Assembly (NCBI GenBank): GCA_023437865.1
Contig: JAEZFE010000488.1
Coordinates: 1-8,615, forward strand
Direction: 5' to 3'
DNA length: 8,615 bases
Source of the DNA: Pseudomonadota bacterium
Lineage (GTDB): Bacteria > Pseudomonadota > Alphaproteobacteria > Rhodospirillales > Magnetospirillaceae
The notes beneath the pieces were generated by a model. The model did no database searches. It was given only the letters and a program-made list of their open reading frames with translations, and was not told where the DNA came from. Positions 1 through 6,009 of the stretch are shown one piece after another. Every line of letters starts with the position of its first letter. Positions within the stretch are counted from its first letter, which is position 1. The translations under genes were made by a program, and so were the position numbers.

Positions 1-132
1 CACCAGTGCCCCGCCTGGCCAGGGTGGCAGGACCAGCGCCAAGGCGAGCAGGCCAAGCGCCAGCAGCGCCTTTTCTGCCAGCGGGCGTGGCCGCCATCGG
101 CTGGCATGGGCCAGCCGGTCGGATGCCATCAT
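1..132 (-). CDS. cbiQ: CbiQ, ECF cobalt transporter transmembrane (T) component, N-terminal fragment
   Basis: This is the first 44 codons of a protein that leaves the window at its left edge. The fragment begins [15 protein letters not shown] and continues into PLAEKALLALGLLALALVLPP. A polar N-terminus with a conserved Glu-Lys just before the first hydrophobic helix is how CbiQ proteins start. In this family CbiQ is the membrane T component that couples the CbiO ATPase to the substrate-binding CbiM/CbiN unit. The start at 132 overlaps the cbiN stop as ATGA. A second ATG follows immediately at 129, so the exact start is uncertain by one codon. The assignment rests on this short N-terminus plus its position directly after cbiM and cbiN. 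A cbiO ATPase gene would be expected further left, outside the window. Confidence 0.85.
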   Translation of the reverse strand, partial: MMASDRLAHASRWRPRPLAEKALLALGLLALALVLPPWPGGALV

Positions 133-410
133 TTCTGACGACGCCCCTGCACCTTGCCGTGTGCCCGGCCGATCAAGTAGCCCAGCACGCCAGCCCCAGC
201 CGCCGCCTGCAAGGCGAACAGCAGGGATTCGATCTCCTTGCTAGGCGGCGCCCACAGGCTGGCGAACCACGGCTGGTAGCCGGTTTCCTCGATGGCGGCC
301 TGGGCTTCGCCGTCGGCGCCGCCATATTCACCCGGCAGGTTCAGGACCATGGGGGCGGCGACGATGAGTGCTGCCAACAGCAGCAGCACGGAGTTCTGTG
401 CGCGGCTCAT
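129..410 (-). CDS. cbiN: CbiN, small accessory subunit of ECF cobalt transporter
   Basis: This 93-residue membrane protein has the usual CbiN layout. A first membrane segment lies at about residues 8-24 and an extracytoplasmic loop follows. The family signature begins near residue 46 ([20 protein letters not shown]), and a second membrane segment spans about 63-82. The protein ends in a short basic tail. In characterised systems CbiN works with CbiM to load Co(II). Its start at 410 overlaps the cbiM stop (ATGA), and its own stop overlaps the cbiQ start in the same way, indicating translational coupling. The loop motif [16 protein letters not shown] is typical of cobalt-type CbiN rather than the NikN or NikL partners of nickel systems. 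That supports cobalt as substrate, although specificity is inferred. Confidence 0.93.
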   Translation of the reverse strand: MSRAQNSVLLLLAALIVAAPMVLNLPGEYGGADGEAQAAIEETGYQPWFASLWAPPSKEIESLLFALQAAAGAGVLGYLIGRAHGKVQGRRQK

Positions 411-1048
411 GCCTTCACCTCGACGCGCTGGCCCGACAGGGCGTTCACCACCACCACGGTCACCAGGCCTTCGGCCACGGCCAGCGGGACCTGGGTCAGC
501 GCGAAGATTCCGGCAAACTTGGCGAAAGCCCCGGCAAAGCCCGAGGTGGCGTCCGGAAAGGCCAGCGCCAGCTGAACGCTGGTGACCACATAGGTGCCCA
601 GGTCGCCCAAAGCCGCGCCCAGGAAGATGGCGACTGCGGTAGGCGCCCCCAGGCGGCGGGCCAGTTTCCACACGCCCCAGGCGATCCAGGGGCCGGCAAT
701 GGCCATGGAAAAGACGTTGGCGCCCAGGGTGGTGATGCCGCCATGGGCCAGCAGCAGGGCCTGGAACACCAGCACGATGGTACCCAGCACGCTCATCGCC
801 GCCGGTCCCACGGTCATGGCGCCGAGCCCGGTGCCGGTGGGGTGCGAGCACGAGCCGGTCACGCTGGGCAGCTTCAGCGCCGACAGCACGAAGGCGAATG
901 CGCCGGCGGCGCCCAGCGACAGGCGCGCCTCCGGGTGGTCGGTCAGGGTTTTCTTCAGCGAGCGGGCGCCCATGACCACGAACGGCGCCGAGACGGCGCT
1001 CCAGCCGACAGCATGGGCGAGGGGTAGGAAACCTTCCATGATATGCAT
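407..1048 (-). CDS. cbiM: CbiM, substrate-binding membrane (S) component of ECF cobalt transporter
   Basis: This 213-residue polytopic membrane protein starts MHIMEGFLP, the hallmark N-terminus of the CbiM/NikM family. In structurally known members the amino group of Met1 and the side chain of His2 bind the metal, so the start at 1048 is favoured over an in-frame start 14 codons upstream. A purine-rich AGGTGG (1055-1060 on the minus strand) sits 6 nt before this ATG. A further conserved ligand region, [13 protein letters not shown], contains His69. Several hydrophobic helices follow, and the short soluble end is SGQRVEVKA. It is the first gene of the operon and lies directly downstream of a cobalamin riboswitch, so cobalt uptake for B12 synthesis is the likely role. 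Nickel specificity is the main alternative and is made less likely by the riboswitch. Confidence 0.95.
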   Translation of the reverse strand: MHIMEGFLPLAHAVGWSAVSAPFVVMGARSLKKTLTDHPEARLSLGAAGAFAFVLSALKLPSVTGSCSHPTGTGLGAMTVGPAAMSVLGTIVLVFQALLLAHGGITTLGANVFSMAIAGPWIAWGVWKLARRLGAPTAVAIFLGAALGDLGTYVVTSVQLALAFPDATSGFAGAFAKFAGIFALTQVPLAVAEGLVTVVVVNALSGQRVEVKA

Positions 1049-1125
1049 GCGAATCCACCTATGTCCTGACGCGCGCGCACATCCCCGCAAAGGGCTTCAC
1101 CGCTCCGAGACACCCCGCCCGGAAA

Positions 1126-1139
1126 AGCGTGCGCACGCT
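1126..1139 (-). promoter_or_regulatory. Palindrome in cbiM leader, candidate expression-platform hairpin
   Basis: AGCGTGCGCACGCT is a perfect 14-nt palindrome lying 5 nt beyond the riboswitch P1 helix on the minus strand. As RNA it can form a 5-bp stem with a GCGC loop, and its 3' end runs into a short T tract. This could be a weak terminator or a structural element of the riboswitch output. The stem is short and the T run has only four bases, so the role is uncertain. The rest of the leader (1049-1125) holds only the cbiM ribosome binding site and G-rich sequence with weak local pairings. Confidence 0.35.
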
Positions 1140-1144
1140 GTGCT

Positions 1145-1368
1145 GATGGCAGGTCTCCTGGCTCGCGGGTCATGAGATCCGGCATAGCCTTCCCGGCTTT
1201 TTGTCGTCCCACGGTGGATTATCGTGGGGCGAGCCAGTGGCGTCGCGCGGCCGGATCCTCTCCGCTTACAGTTGCGGGGGCAGCCCCGGATTTGGCGGCC
1301 TTTTCGGCCTCCGCACCGGAATTCCCTTTTCACCCCCGCCAGTTGTTTCGGCTGCCGGGGGAACCATC
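1145..1368 (-). ncRNA. Cobalamin (AdoCbl-type) riboswitch controlling cbiMNQ
   Basis: Read on the minus strand, the conserved cobalamin-riboswitch elements appear in order. The closing helix P1 pairs GATGGT (1363-1368) with GCCATC (1145-1150). Next come a hairpin with a CCCCC/GGGGG stem, the conserved AAAAGGGAA, then CCGGTG. The core GGGGCTGCCCCCGCAACTGT follows, and then AAGCGG, GCCACTGG (1234-1241 region) and GGGAAGGC. The B12 box AGCCAGGAGACCTGCC lies at 1148-1163. Nothing essential appears to be missing. In this class, binding of the B12 cofactor reduces expression of the downstream gene, here the cobalt transporter. The 3' boundary is set by the P1 pairing. The expression platform probably lies between 1049 and 1144. 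Confidence 0.96.
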
Positions 1369-1374
1369 GCGGCC

Positions 1375-1404
1375 ACTATAATTTCGCCGCATTCGAGGTG
1401 TCAA
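1375..1404 (-). promoter_or_regulatory. Sigma70-type promoter for the riboswitch and cbiMNQ
   Basis: On the minus strand a consensus -35 TTGACA (1399-1404) is followed after 18 nt by TATAGT (1375-1380), or after 17 nt by TTATAG. The expected transcription start lies near 1367-1369, the first paired bases of riboswitch helix P1. The two independently recognised elements therefore agree with each other. The start site is predicted, not observed. Confidence 0.7.
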
Positions 1405-1437
1405 TTTCCGCAAAAGGGGCAGCGGCAGGCTCGGGGG

Positions 1438-1465
1438 TTGCCACATCTTTCCAATTCGGTAACCC
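1438..1465 (+). promoter_or_regulatory. Weak candidate promoter for chvI
   Basis: TTGCCA (1438-1443) is followed after 16 nt by TAACCC (1460-1465), about 30 nt before the chvI start. The match to sigma70 consensus is poor. It is listed because the divergent gene needs a promoter in 1370-1497 and this is the best plus-strand pair I see apart from an isolated TATAAT at 1377. That TATAAT lacks a -35 at normal distance and overlaps the minus-strand -10. Confidence 0.25.
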
Positions 1466-1497
1466 TTCGGCCCGTTCCCTCCAGGGAGGTATCTCTC

Positions 1498-2202
1498 GTG
1501 ACGTACACCATCGCGCTGGTCGATGACGACCGAAACATCCTGACCTCGGTCTCGATGGCCCTGGAAGCCGAAGGCTTCAAGGTGCGTACCTATACCGATG
1601 GCGCCGACGCGTTGCGCGGACTGACCGCCCAATCGGCCGATCTGGCGGTGCTCGACATCAAGATGCCGCGTATGGACGGCATGGAGCTGTTGCAGCGCCT
1701 GCGCAAGCAATCGCAGATCCCGGTGATCTTTCTCACCTCCAAGGACGACGAGGTGGACGAGCTGCTGGGCCTGCGCATGGGGGCGGACGATTACATCAAG
1801 AAGCCGTTCTCGCAGAAGCTGCTGATCGAGCGCATCCGTGCGCTGTTGCGCCGCCTGGATGCCTCGGGCGAAGCCGCCGTCGATACCGGTGCGGTGCTGG
1901 TGCGCGGCGAACTGGTGCTGGACCCCGCCCGCCATGTCTGCACCTGGAAGGGCGGCAAGGTCGACCTCACGGTCACCGAATTCCTGATTCTCAAGTCGCT
2001 GGCCCAGCGCCCCGGCCACGTCAAGAACCGCGACCAGTTGATCGACGCGGCCTATGGCGAACACATCTATGTCGATGACCGCACCATCGACAGCCACATC
2101 AAGCGCCTGCGCAAGAAGTTCCGCGAGGTCGATGACGAGTTCGGCCATATCGAGACCCTGTACGGGGTCGGCTACCGCTACCGCGACGACACGCTTGCCT
2201 GA
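1498..2202 (+). CDS. chvI: ChvI-family response regulator (OmpR/PhoB type)
   Basis: This 234-residue two-domain regulator belongs to the ChvI/BvrR group of alphaproteobacteria. The receiver domain (about 1-120) carries acidic residues Asp9-Asp10, phosphoacceptor Asp53 in [11 protein letters not shown], Thr80 in FLTSK and Lys102 in IKKPF. The C-terminal winged-helix DNA-binding domain (about 130-230) contains the features [29 protein letters not shown] and YGVGYRY. GTG at 1498 is chosen as start because AGGGAGGT at 1483-1490 lies 7 nt upstream and the receiver domain begins at once ([10 protein letters not shown]). Longer upstream readings run into the divergent riboswitch. It is followed directly by its likely partner kinase chvG. 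In related bacteria this pair controls envelope, exopolysaccharide and acid-response genes. The target set here is unknown. Confidence 0.95.
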   Translation: MTYTIALVDDDRNILTSVSMALEAEGFKVRTYTDGADALRGLTAQSADLAVLDIKMPRMDGMELLQRLRKQSQIPVIFLTSKDDEVDELLGLRMGADDYIKKPFSQKLLIERIRALLRRLDASGEAAVDTGAVLVRGELVLDPARHVCTWKGGKVDLTVTEFLILKSLAQRPGHVKNRDQLIDAAYGEHIYVDDRTIDSHIKRLRKKFREVDDEFGHIETLYGVGYRYRDDTLA

Positions 2203-3826
2203 GCAGCGCCGCAAGCCGCCAACAGAGGCGGCCCGTAAGCCGCGTCGGCGCTGGCGCCCGCTGGCTTCGCCGCTGACCCGGCGCATCCTGGCGGTCAACC
2301 TGATCGCCCCCATCATCCTGGTGGCGGGCCTGTTCTACATGGACCGCTACAAGGCCGGCCTGATCCGCAACGAGCTGGCGGGGCTTGCGACCCAGGCCGA
2401 AATGGTGGCCGGCGCAGTGGGCGAGGGTGCGGTCAGCGAACAGGCGCTGGGCTTCCTGGAGCTCAACGGCGAACTGGCCCAGCAGATGGTCCGCCGCCTG
2501 GCCGAGCCGGCCCAGGTGCGCGCCAAGCTGTATGATGCGGTGGGCGGTCTGGCCGCCGATTCGCGCTATTTGCTGTCGGTCAAGGGCAACATCCATATCG
2601 AGGAATTGCCGCCGCCCCACGGCCATGGCTGGCAGGCCACGCTGGCGGCATGGTGGGACCGGGTCACCACCTGGATGCCCGAGGACGTAACCTTGCCGCC
2701 CTATCAGGAATACGCCGAGGACCGCGCCGATTACTGGCCCGAGGCCATGGTGGCGCTGGGCGGGCACACCAAATCCATGGTGCGCGGCCGCAATGGCGGG
2801 CTGGTGCTGTCGGTAGCGGTGCCGGTGCAGCGCTACAAGCAGGTGGTGGGCGCCCTGGTGGTGCAGGCCGATGGCCGCAACGTGGCGAAAAGCCTGTTCC
2901 AGGTACGCGTCAACATCCTGCAGATCTTCATGGTGTCGCTGGCCATCACCATCGGCCTGTCGTTCTACATGGCCGGCACCATCGCGCGCCCCATCCGCCG
3001 TCTGGCGGTGGCGGCCGAGCAGGTGCGCCACGGCCATGGCCGCCGCCACAAGATCCCCGATTTCTCCGAGCGAGGCGACGAGATCGGCGAGCTCTCGGTC
3101 GCCTTCAAGGAGATGACCGAGGCGCTGTGGAACCGCATGGACGCCATCGAGCGCTTTGCCGCCGATGTCTCGCACGAGATCAAGAACCCGCTGACCAGCG
3201 TGCGGTCGGCGGTCGAGACCTGCGCCCGCCTGACCGATCCCGAGAAGCAGAAGAAGCTGCTCGCCATCATCCAGGACGACGTGGAGCGGCTGAATCGGCT
3301 GATCACCGATATTTCCGACGCCTCGCGCATCGATGCGGAAATGCAGCGCGCCGAGACCGAGCCGGTGGCCGTCGCCACCATGGTCGAGACCTTGGGCGAG
3401 ATCTACCGCTCGACCAGCGAGGACCAGCCGCTCGGTTTCGCCGTGTCGGTGCCGGAGGAGGACAAGCTTATCGTCGCCGGCATCGAAGGCCGCCTGGTCC
3501 AGGTGCTGCGCAACCTGATCGGCAACGCCATCTCGTTCAGCCCCGAGGACGGCACCATCCGCCTCTCCGCCGAACGCGAGGGCAAGTTCGTCCGCATCGA
3601 GGTGCAGGATGACGGCCCCGGCATCCCCGACAACAAGCTCGAGGCCATCTTCGACCGCTTCTACTCGGAACGCCCGGTGGCCGAGAAGTTCGGCACTCAT
3701 TCCGGCCTGGGCCTCTCCATCAGCAAGCAGATCGTCGACGCCCATGGCGGCCTGATCTGGGCCGAGAACAGGAAGGACGGCGGCGCCCGGTTCGTGGTCA
3801 AGCTTCCGGCGGTGCGCGAGGCTTAG
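2195..3826 (+). CDS. chvG: ChvG-family membrane sensor histidine kinase
   Basis: This 543-residue kinase is the partner of ChvI. A basic cytoplasmic N-terminus ([15 protein letters not shown]) precedes the first membrane helix (about 31-49). A periplasmic sensor region of about 190 residues follows, then a second membrane helix (about 240-260) and a HAMP segment that includes [15 protein letters not shown]. The H box [16 protein letters not shown] carries phospho-acceptor His327. The ATP-binding domain has N box Asn444, DGPGIP (473-478) and GLGLS around 504-508. I place the start at TTG 2195, overlapping the chvI end by 8 nt. It is the only ATG, GTG or TTG between that point and the first membrane helix, and the basic N-terminus begins there. 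There is no strong ribosome binding site, so translation may depend on chvI. In rhizobia the periplasmic inhibitor ExoR regulates this sensor; none is visible here. Confidence 0.93.
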   Translation: MPEQRRKPPTEAARKPRRRWRPLASPLTRRILAVNLIAPIILVAGLFYMDRYKAGLIRNELAGLATQAEMVAGAVGEGAVSEQALGFLELNGELAQQMVRRLAEPAQVRAKLYDAVGGLAADSRYLLSVKGNIHIEELPPPHGHGWQATLAAWWDRVTTWMPEDVTLPPYQEYAEDRADYWPEAMVALGGHTKSMVRGRNGGLVLSVAVPVQRYKQVVGALVVQADGRNVAKSLFQVRVNILQIFMVSLAITIGLSFYMAGTIARPIRRLAVAAEQVRHGHGRRHKIPDFSERGDEIGELSVAFKEMTEALWNRMDAIERFAADVSHEIKNPLTSVRSAVETCARLTDPEKQKKLLAIIQDDVERLNRLITDISDASRIDAEMQRAETEPVAVATMVETLGEIYRSTSEDQPLGFAVSVPEEDKLIVAGIEGRLVQVLRNLIGNAISFSPEDGTIRLSAEREGKFVRIEVQDDGPGIPDNKLEAIFDRFYSERPVAEKFGTHSGLGLSISKQIVDAHGGLIWAENRKDGGARFVVKLPAVREA

Positions 3827-3828
3827 GC

Positions 3829-3864
3829 GGGAGTGGGGCGAACCTTGACTCCCCCACCCACTCC
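3829..3864 (+). promoter_or_regulatory. Inverted repeat between chvG and hprK
   Basis: GGAGTGGG (3830-3837) and CCCACTCC (3857-3864) form a perfect 8-bp stem with a 19-nt loop, just after the chvG stop. An alternative 6-bp stem, GGGAGT (3829-3834) with ACTCCC (3848-3853), uses the same left arm, so the two are mutually exclusive. No T tract follows (ACCCTTTCGG), so it is not a standard terminator. It could tune readthrough, mRNA stability or hprK translation, since hprK has no clear ribosome binding site. Confidence 0.4.
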
Positions 3865-3879
3865 GTCCACCCTTTCGGC

Positions 3880-4314
3880 ATGCAACTGGTTCACGCCACT
3901 TCCGTCGCTCTCGGCGGGCATGCCGTCCTCATCCGTGGTCCGTCGGGCAGTGGCAAGTCGGACCTGGCACTGCGGCTGATGGATGGCGGCGCCACGCTGG
4001 TGGCCGACGACCAGACGCAGGTAAGCGCCGAGGGCGGACGGCTGTATGTGGGCGTGCCCGGCAGCATCGCGGGCATGATCGAGGTGCGCGGTATCGGCGT
4101 CCTTCGGGTTCCCCACTTGGCGCGCGCTCCGCTAGCATTAGTGGTGGACTTGGTTCCGCCGGAGGATGTGGAGCGTATGCCCGAGCCGAGTTCGGCGGTT
4201 TTCCTAGGGATTTTGCTACCCCGTCTGGCGCTGGCCGCCTTCGAGGCATCAGCTGCGGCGAAGGTTCGCCTTGCGATGGGTTCGGCAACGCGAGATATAA
4301 TGCCGTTGTCATGA
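3880..4314 (+). CDS. hprK: HPr kinase/phosphorylase, short alphaproteobacterial form
   Basis: This 144-residue protein corresponds to the catalytic core of HprK, which phosphorylates and dephosphorylates a regulatory serine on HPr. His5 in the opening QLVHATSVALGG fits the conserved catalytic-region histidine. The P-loop GPSGSGKSD (20-28) and paired Asp43-Asp44 in LVADDQTQV follow. The HprK signature around IEVRGIG (67-73) comes next, and a shortened C-terminus ends in TRDIMPLS. Firmicute HprK proteins are about 310 residues with an extra N-terminal domain. That domain is absent here, as is normal in alphaproteobacteria, so this is not a truncation. The ATG at 3880 has no obvious Shine-Dalgarno sequence but matches where the family begins. 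Its likely substrate, HPr Ser57, is encoded three genes downstream. The 3' end overlaps rapZ by ATGA. Confidence 0.93.
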   Translation: MQLVHATSVALGGHAVLIRGPSGSGKSDLALRLMDGGATLVADDQTQVSAEGGRLYVGVPGSIAGMIEVRGIGVLRVPHLARAPLALVVDLVPPEDVERMPEPSSAVFLGILLPRLALAAFEASAAAKVRLAMGSATRDIMPLS

Positions 4315-5225
4315 CGGAATCCGAGCCCGCCTGCGCTTCGACCGGTTCGTCCATTGCCAGCCCCGCCGGGCGGGCGGTGATCGTCACCGGCTTGTCCGGC
4401 GCCGGCAAGACTTCGGCGCTGAAGGTGCTGGAGGATCTGGGCTACGAAGCGGTGGACAATCTGCCGGTCCGCCTGCTGACCAGCCTGGTCCGCCCCGGCG
4501 AGGGGCTGACCCGGCCGCTGGCGGTGGGCGTCGATATCCGCACCCGCGATTTCGGCGTGGAGCCGGTCCTGGTCGAGATCGACAAGCTGACGGCTGAACG
4601 CGGCCTTGACGTGCGCGTGCTCTTCCTCGATTGCGACGACGAGGTGCTGCGCCGGCGCTTCACCGAGACCCGCCGGCTGCATCCGCTCGCCACCGATCGG
4701 CCGCTGATCGACGGCATCCGGCACGAGCGCAATCTGGTCTCGCCCCTGAAGCGCCGTGCCGACGTCGTGTTCGACACCTCGAATCTGGGCCCCGGCGAAT
4801 TCAAGCGCGTGCTGGCCGGCCATTTCGGGCTCGAGACCGACAAGGGGCTCGTGGTCTTCGTGACCTCCTTCGCCTACCGCAATGGCTTGCCGCGCGAGGC
4901 CGATCTGGTCTTCGACGTGCGTTTTCTTTCCAATCCGCATTATGTGCCGGATTTGAAGCCGCTCACCGGCCGGGATGCGGGGGTGGCCGCCTATGTGGCC
5001 GCCGACCCTGATTTTCCGGCCTTTTATCAATCCATGACCAACCTGCTCGCACCATTGCTGCCGCGCTTCAAGGCCGAGGGCAAATCGTATCTGACGATTG
5101 CCATCGGCTGCACCGGGGGGCGCCACCGTTCGGTATTCCTTGCCGAACGGCTGGCCGCGTGGCTGAAGGATCAGGGCGCCCGCGTTGAGTTGCGCCACCG
5201 CGAACTCGGCGAGGGAGGACGTTGA
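4311..5225 (+). CDS. rapZ: RapZ (YvcJ/YhbJ) family P-loop nucleotide- and RNA-binding protein
   Basis: This 304-residue protein has the two halves of the RapZ family. The N-terminal P-loop domain carries GLSGAGKT (27-34), with EDLGYEAVDNLP just after it and a probable Walker B strand VRVLFLDCDD. The C-terminal domain contains the family signature GCTGGRHRSV (266-275). In Escherichia coli RapZ binds the small RNAs GlmY and GlmZ and guides RNase E, linking glucosamine-6-phosphate level to glmS expression. The alphaproteobacterial role is less well known. The protein is about 20 residues longer than the E. coli one because of a Ser/Ala-rich N-terminal leader. The start overlaps the hprK stop by ATGA, so the two are likely co-translated. 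Position between hprK and the PTS genes supports a role in carbon/nitrogen-state control. Confidence 0.95.
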   Translation: MTESEPACASTGSSIASPAGRAVIVTGLSGAGKTSALKVLEDLGYEAVDNLPVRLLTSLVRPGEGLTRPLAVGVDIRTRDFGVEPVLVEIDKLTAERGLDVRVLFLDCDDEVLRRRFTETRRLHPLATDRPLIDGIRHERNLVSPLKRRADVVFDTSNLGPGEFKRVLAGHFGLETDKGLVVFVTSFAYRNGLPREADLVFDVRFLSNPHYVPDLKPLTGRDAGVAAYVAADPDFPAFYQSMTNLLAPLLPRFKAEGKSYLTIAIGCTGGRHRSVFLAERLAAWLKDQGARVELRHRELGEGGR

Positions 5226-5238
5226 CAAGGGGATGGCT

Positions 5239-5646
5239 ATGATCGGACTGGTACTCGTCACCCATGGGCAGCTCGCCCTTGAGCTGGTGGCCGCCATGGA
5301 ACATGTGGTCGGGCCGCAGCCCAACGTCGCGGCGGTGTGCATCGGCCCCGACGACGATATGGAGCAGCGCCGCAACGACATCTTGGAGCGCGTCGCCAAG
5401 TGTGACGATGGCGCAGGCGTCGTCGTGCTGACCGACATGTTCGGCGGCACGCCTTCGAACCTCGCCATTTCCATCATGGACAAGGCCAGGGTCGAGGTGA
5501 TCGCCGGCGTCAACCTGCCCATGCTGATCAAGCTGGCCAGCGTGCGCCATTCCGAGCCTCTGGCCGACGCCGTGGCCTCGGCCCAGGAGGCCGGCCGCAA
5601 GTACATCAACGTTGCTTCCAAACTCCTGAGCCAGGACCGCAAATGA
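5239..5646 (+). CDS. manX: PTS EIIA component, mannose family
   Basis: This 135-residue protein is a free-standing EIIA domain of the mannose/sorbose PTS family. It accepts phosphate from HPr on a histidine. The N-terminus MIGLVLVTHGQLA presents the phospho-acceptor His9. The conserved LTDMFGGTPSN lies at 64-74, and the C-terminal helices end in KLLSQDRK. I choose ATG 5239 because AAGGGG at 5227-5232 lies 6 nt before it and the family begins with this Met. ATG 5233 would place that sequence directly against the start codon. No EIIB, EIIC or EIID gene accompanies it, so the protein probably has a regulatory rather than transport role, as in other alphaproteobacteria. It begins 13 nt after rapZ ends and overlaps ptsH by ATGA. 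Confidence 0.93.
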   Translation: MIGLVLVTHGQLALELVAAMEHVVGPQPNVAAVCIGPDDDMEQRRNDILERVAKCDDGAGVVVLTDMFGGTPSNLAISIMDKARVEVIAGVNLPMLIKLASVRHSEPLADAVASAQEAGRKYINVASKLLSQDRK

Positions 5647-5945
5647 CCGAACCCGCCCCGGCGCCCACGGGCGACGACCTCCGGCGTTCCGCCACCATCT
5701 GTAACCGTCGCGGCCTGCATGCGCGCGCCGCCGCCAAGTTCGTCAAGCTGGCCGCCACCTTCGACGCCCAGGTCAGTGTGGCCCATCGCGGCACCGAGGT
5801 CTCGGGCCTGTCGATCATGGGCCTGATGATGCTGGCCGCCGCTCCCGGATGCTGCATCGAGCTCAAGGCTCAGGGCGCCCAGGCTGAAGCGGCGCTCGAT
5901 GCTCTGTGCGGCCTGATCGCGCAGAAGTTCGACGAGGAAGATTAG
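5643..5945 (+). CDS. ptsH: HPr phosphocarrier protein of the PTS
   Basis: This 100-residue HPr has active-site His26 in NRRGLHARAAAKF, phosphorylated by Enzyme I. The HprK-target Ser57 lies in SGLSIMGLMML. The spacing between them (31 residues) equals that of the canonical His15/Ser46 pair. The protein carries an 11-residue N-terminal extension (MTEPAPAPTGD) and a C-terminus rich in acidic residues (FDEED). The presence of both phosphorylation sites, with hprK in the same operon, supports two-way control of this HPr. The start at 5643 overlaps the EIIA gene stop by ATGA. It could equally be named NPr (ptsO) if the relay is counted as the nitrogen-type PTS. The Ser site and the accompanying GAF-less Enzyme I favour a ptsH label. 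Confidence 0.95.
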   Translation: MTEPAPAPTGDDLRRSATICNRRGLHARAAAKFVKLAATFDAQVSVAHRGTEVSGLSIMGLMMLAAAPGCCIELKAQGAQAEAALDALCGLIAQKFDEED

Positions 5946-5947
5946 GG

Positions 5948-5957
5948 TATAAATAAA
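5948..5957 (+). promoter_or_regulatory. AT-rich element between ptsH and ptsI, possible -10 region
   Basis: The 64-nt gap between ptsH and ptsI begins with TATAAATAAA, strikingly AT-rich for this region. It resembles a -10 hexamer (TATAAA at 5948-5953), but no good -35 lies at 16-18 nt. TTCGAC at 5928 is only 14 nt away. It could be an internal promoter for ptsI or an unstructured mRNA segment. Confidence 0.25.
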
Positions 5958-6009
5958 GTCACAGGGCCGGAGAGCCCGCTGGGAAGGACGCGATCCAAGA
6001 AGGAGTCGG

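Noticed and set aside
368..1175. Plus-strand open frames opposite cbiN and cbiM
   Set aside because: The minus strand encodes clear CbiM and CbiN. The plus-strand translations are His/Gln/Arg-rich shadows.
1201..1497. Possible 99-residue N-terminal extension of chvI
   Set aside because: It runs through the divergent riboswitch and promoter and has no receiver-domain sequence. GTG 1498 has a strong ribosome binding site.
1330..2316. Minus-strand open frame opposite chvI
   Set aside because: It is antisense to a well-defined response regulator and covers the cbi promoter region, with no family features.
2099..3745. Long minus-strand open frame (548 codons) opposite chvG
   Set aside because: It is antisense to a complete histidine kinase. 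The translation is rich in His, Asp, Gly and Leu with no recognisable domain.
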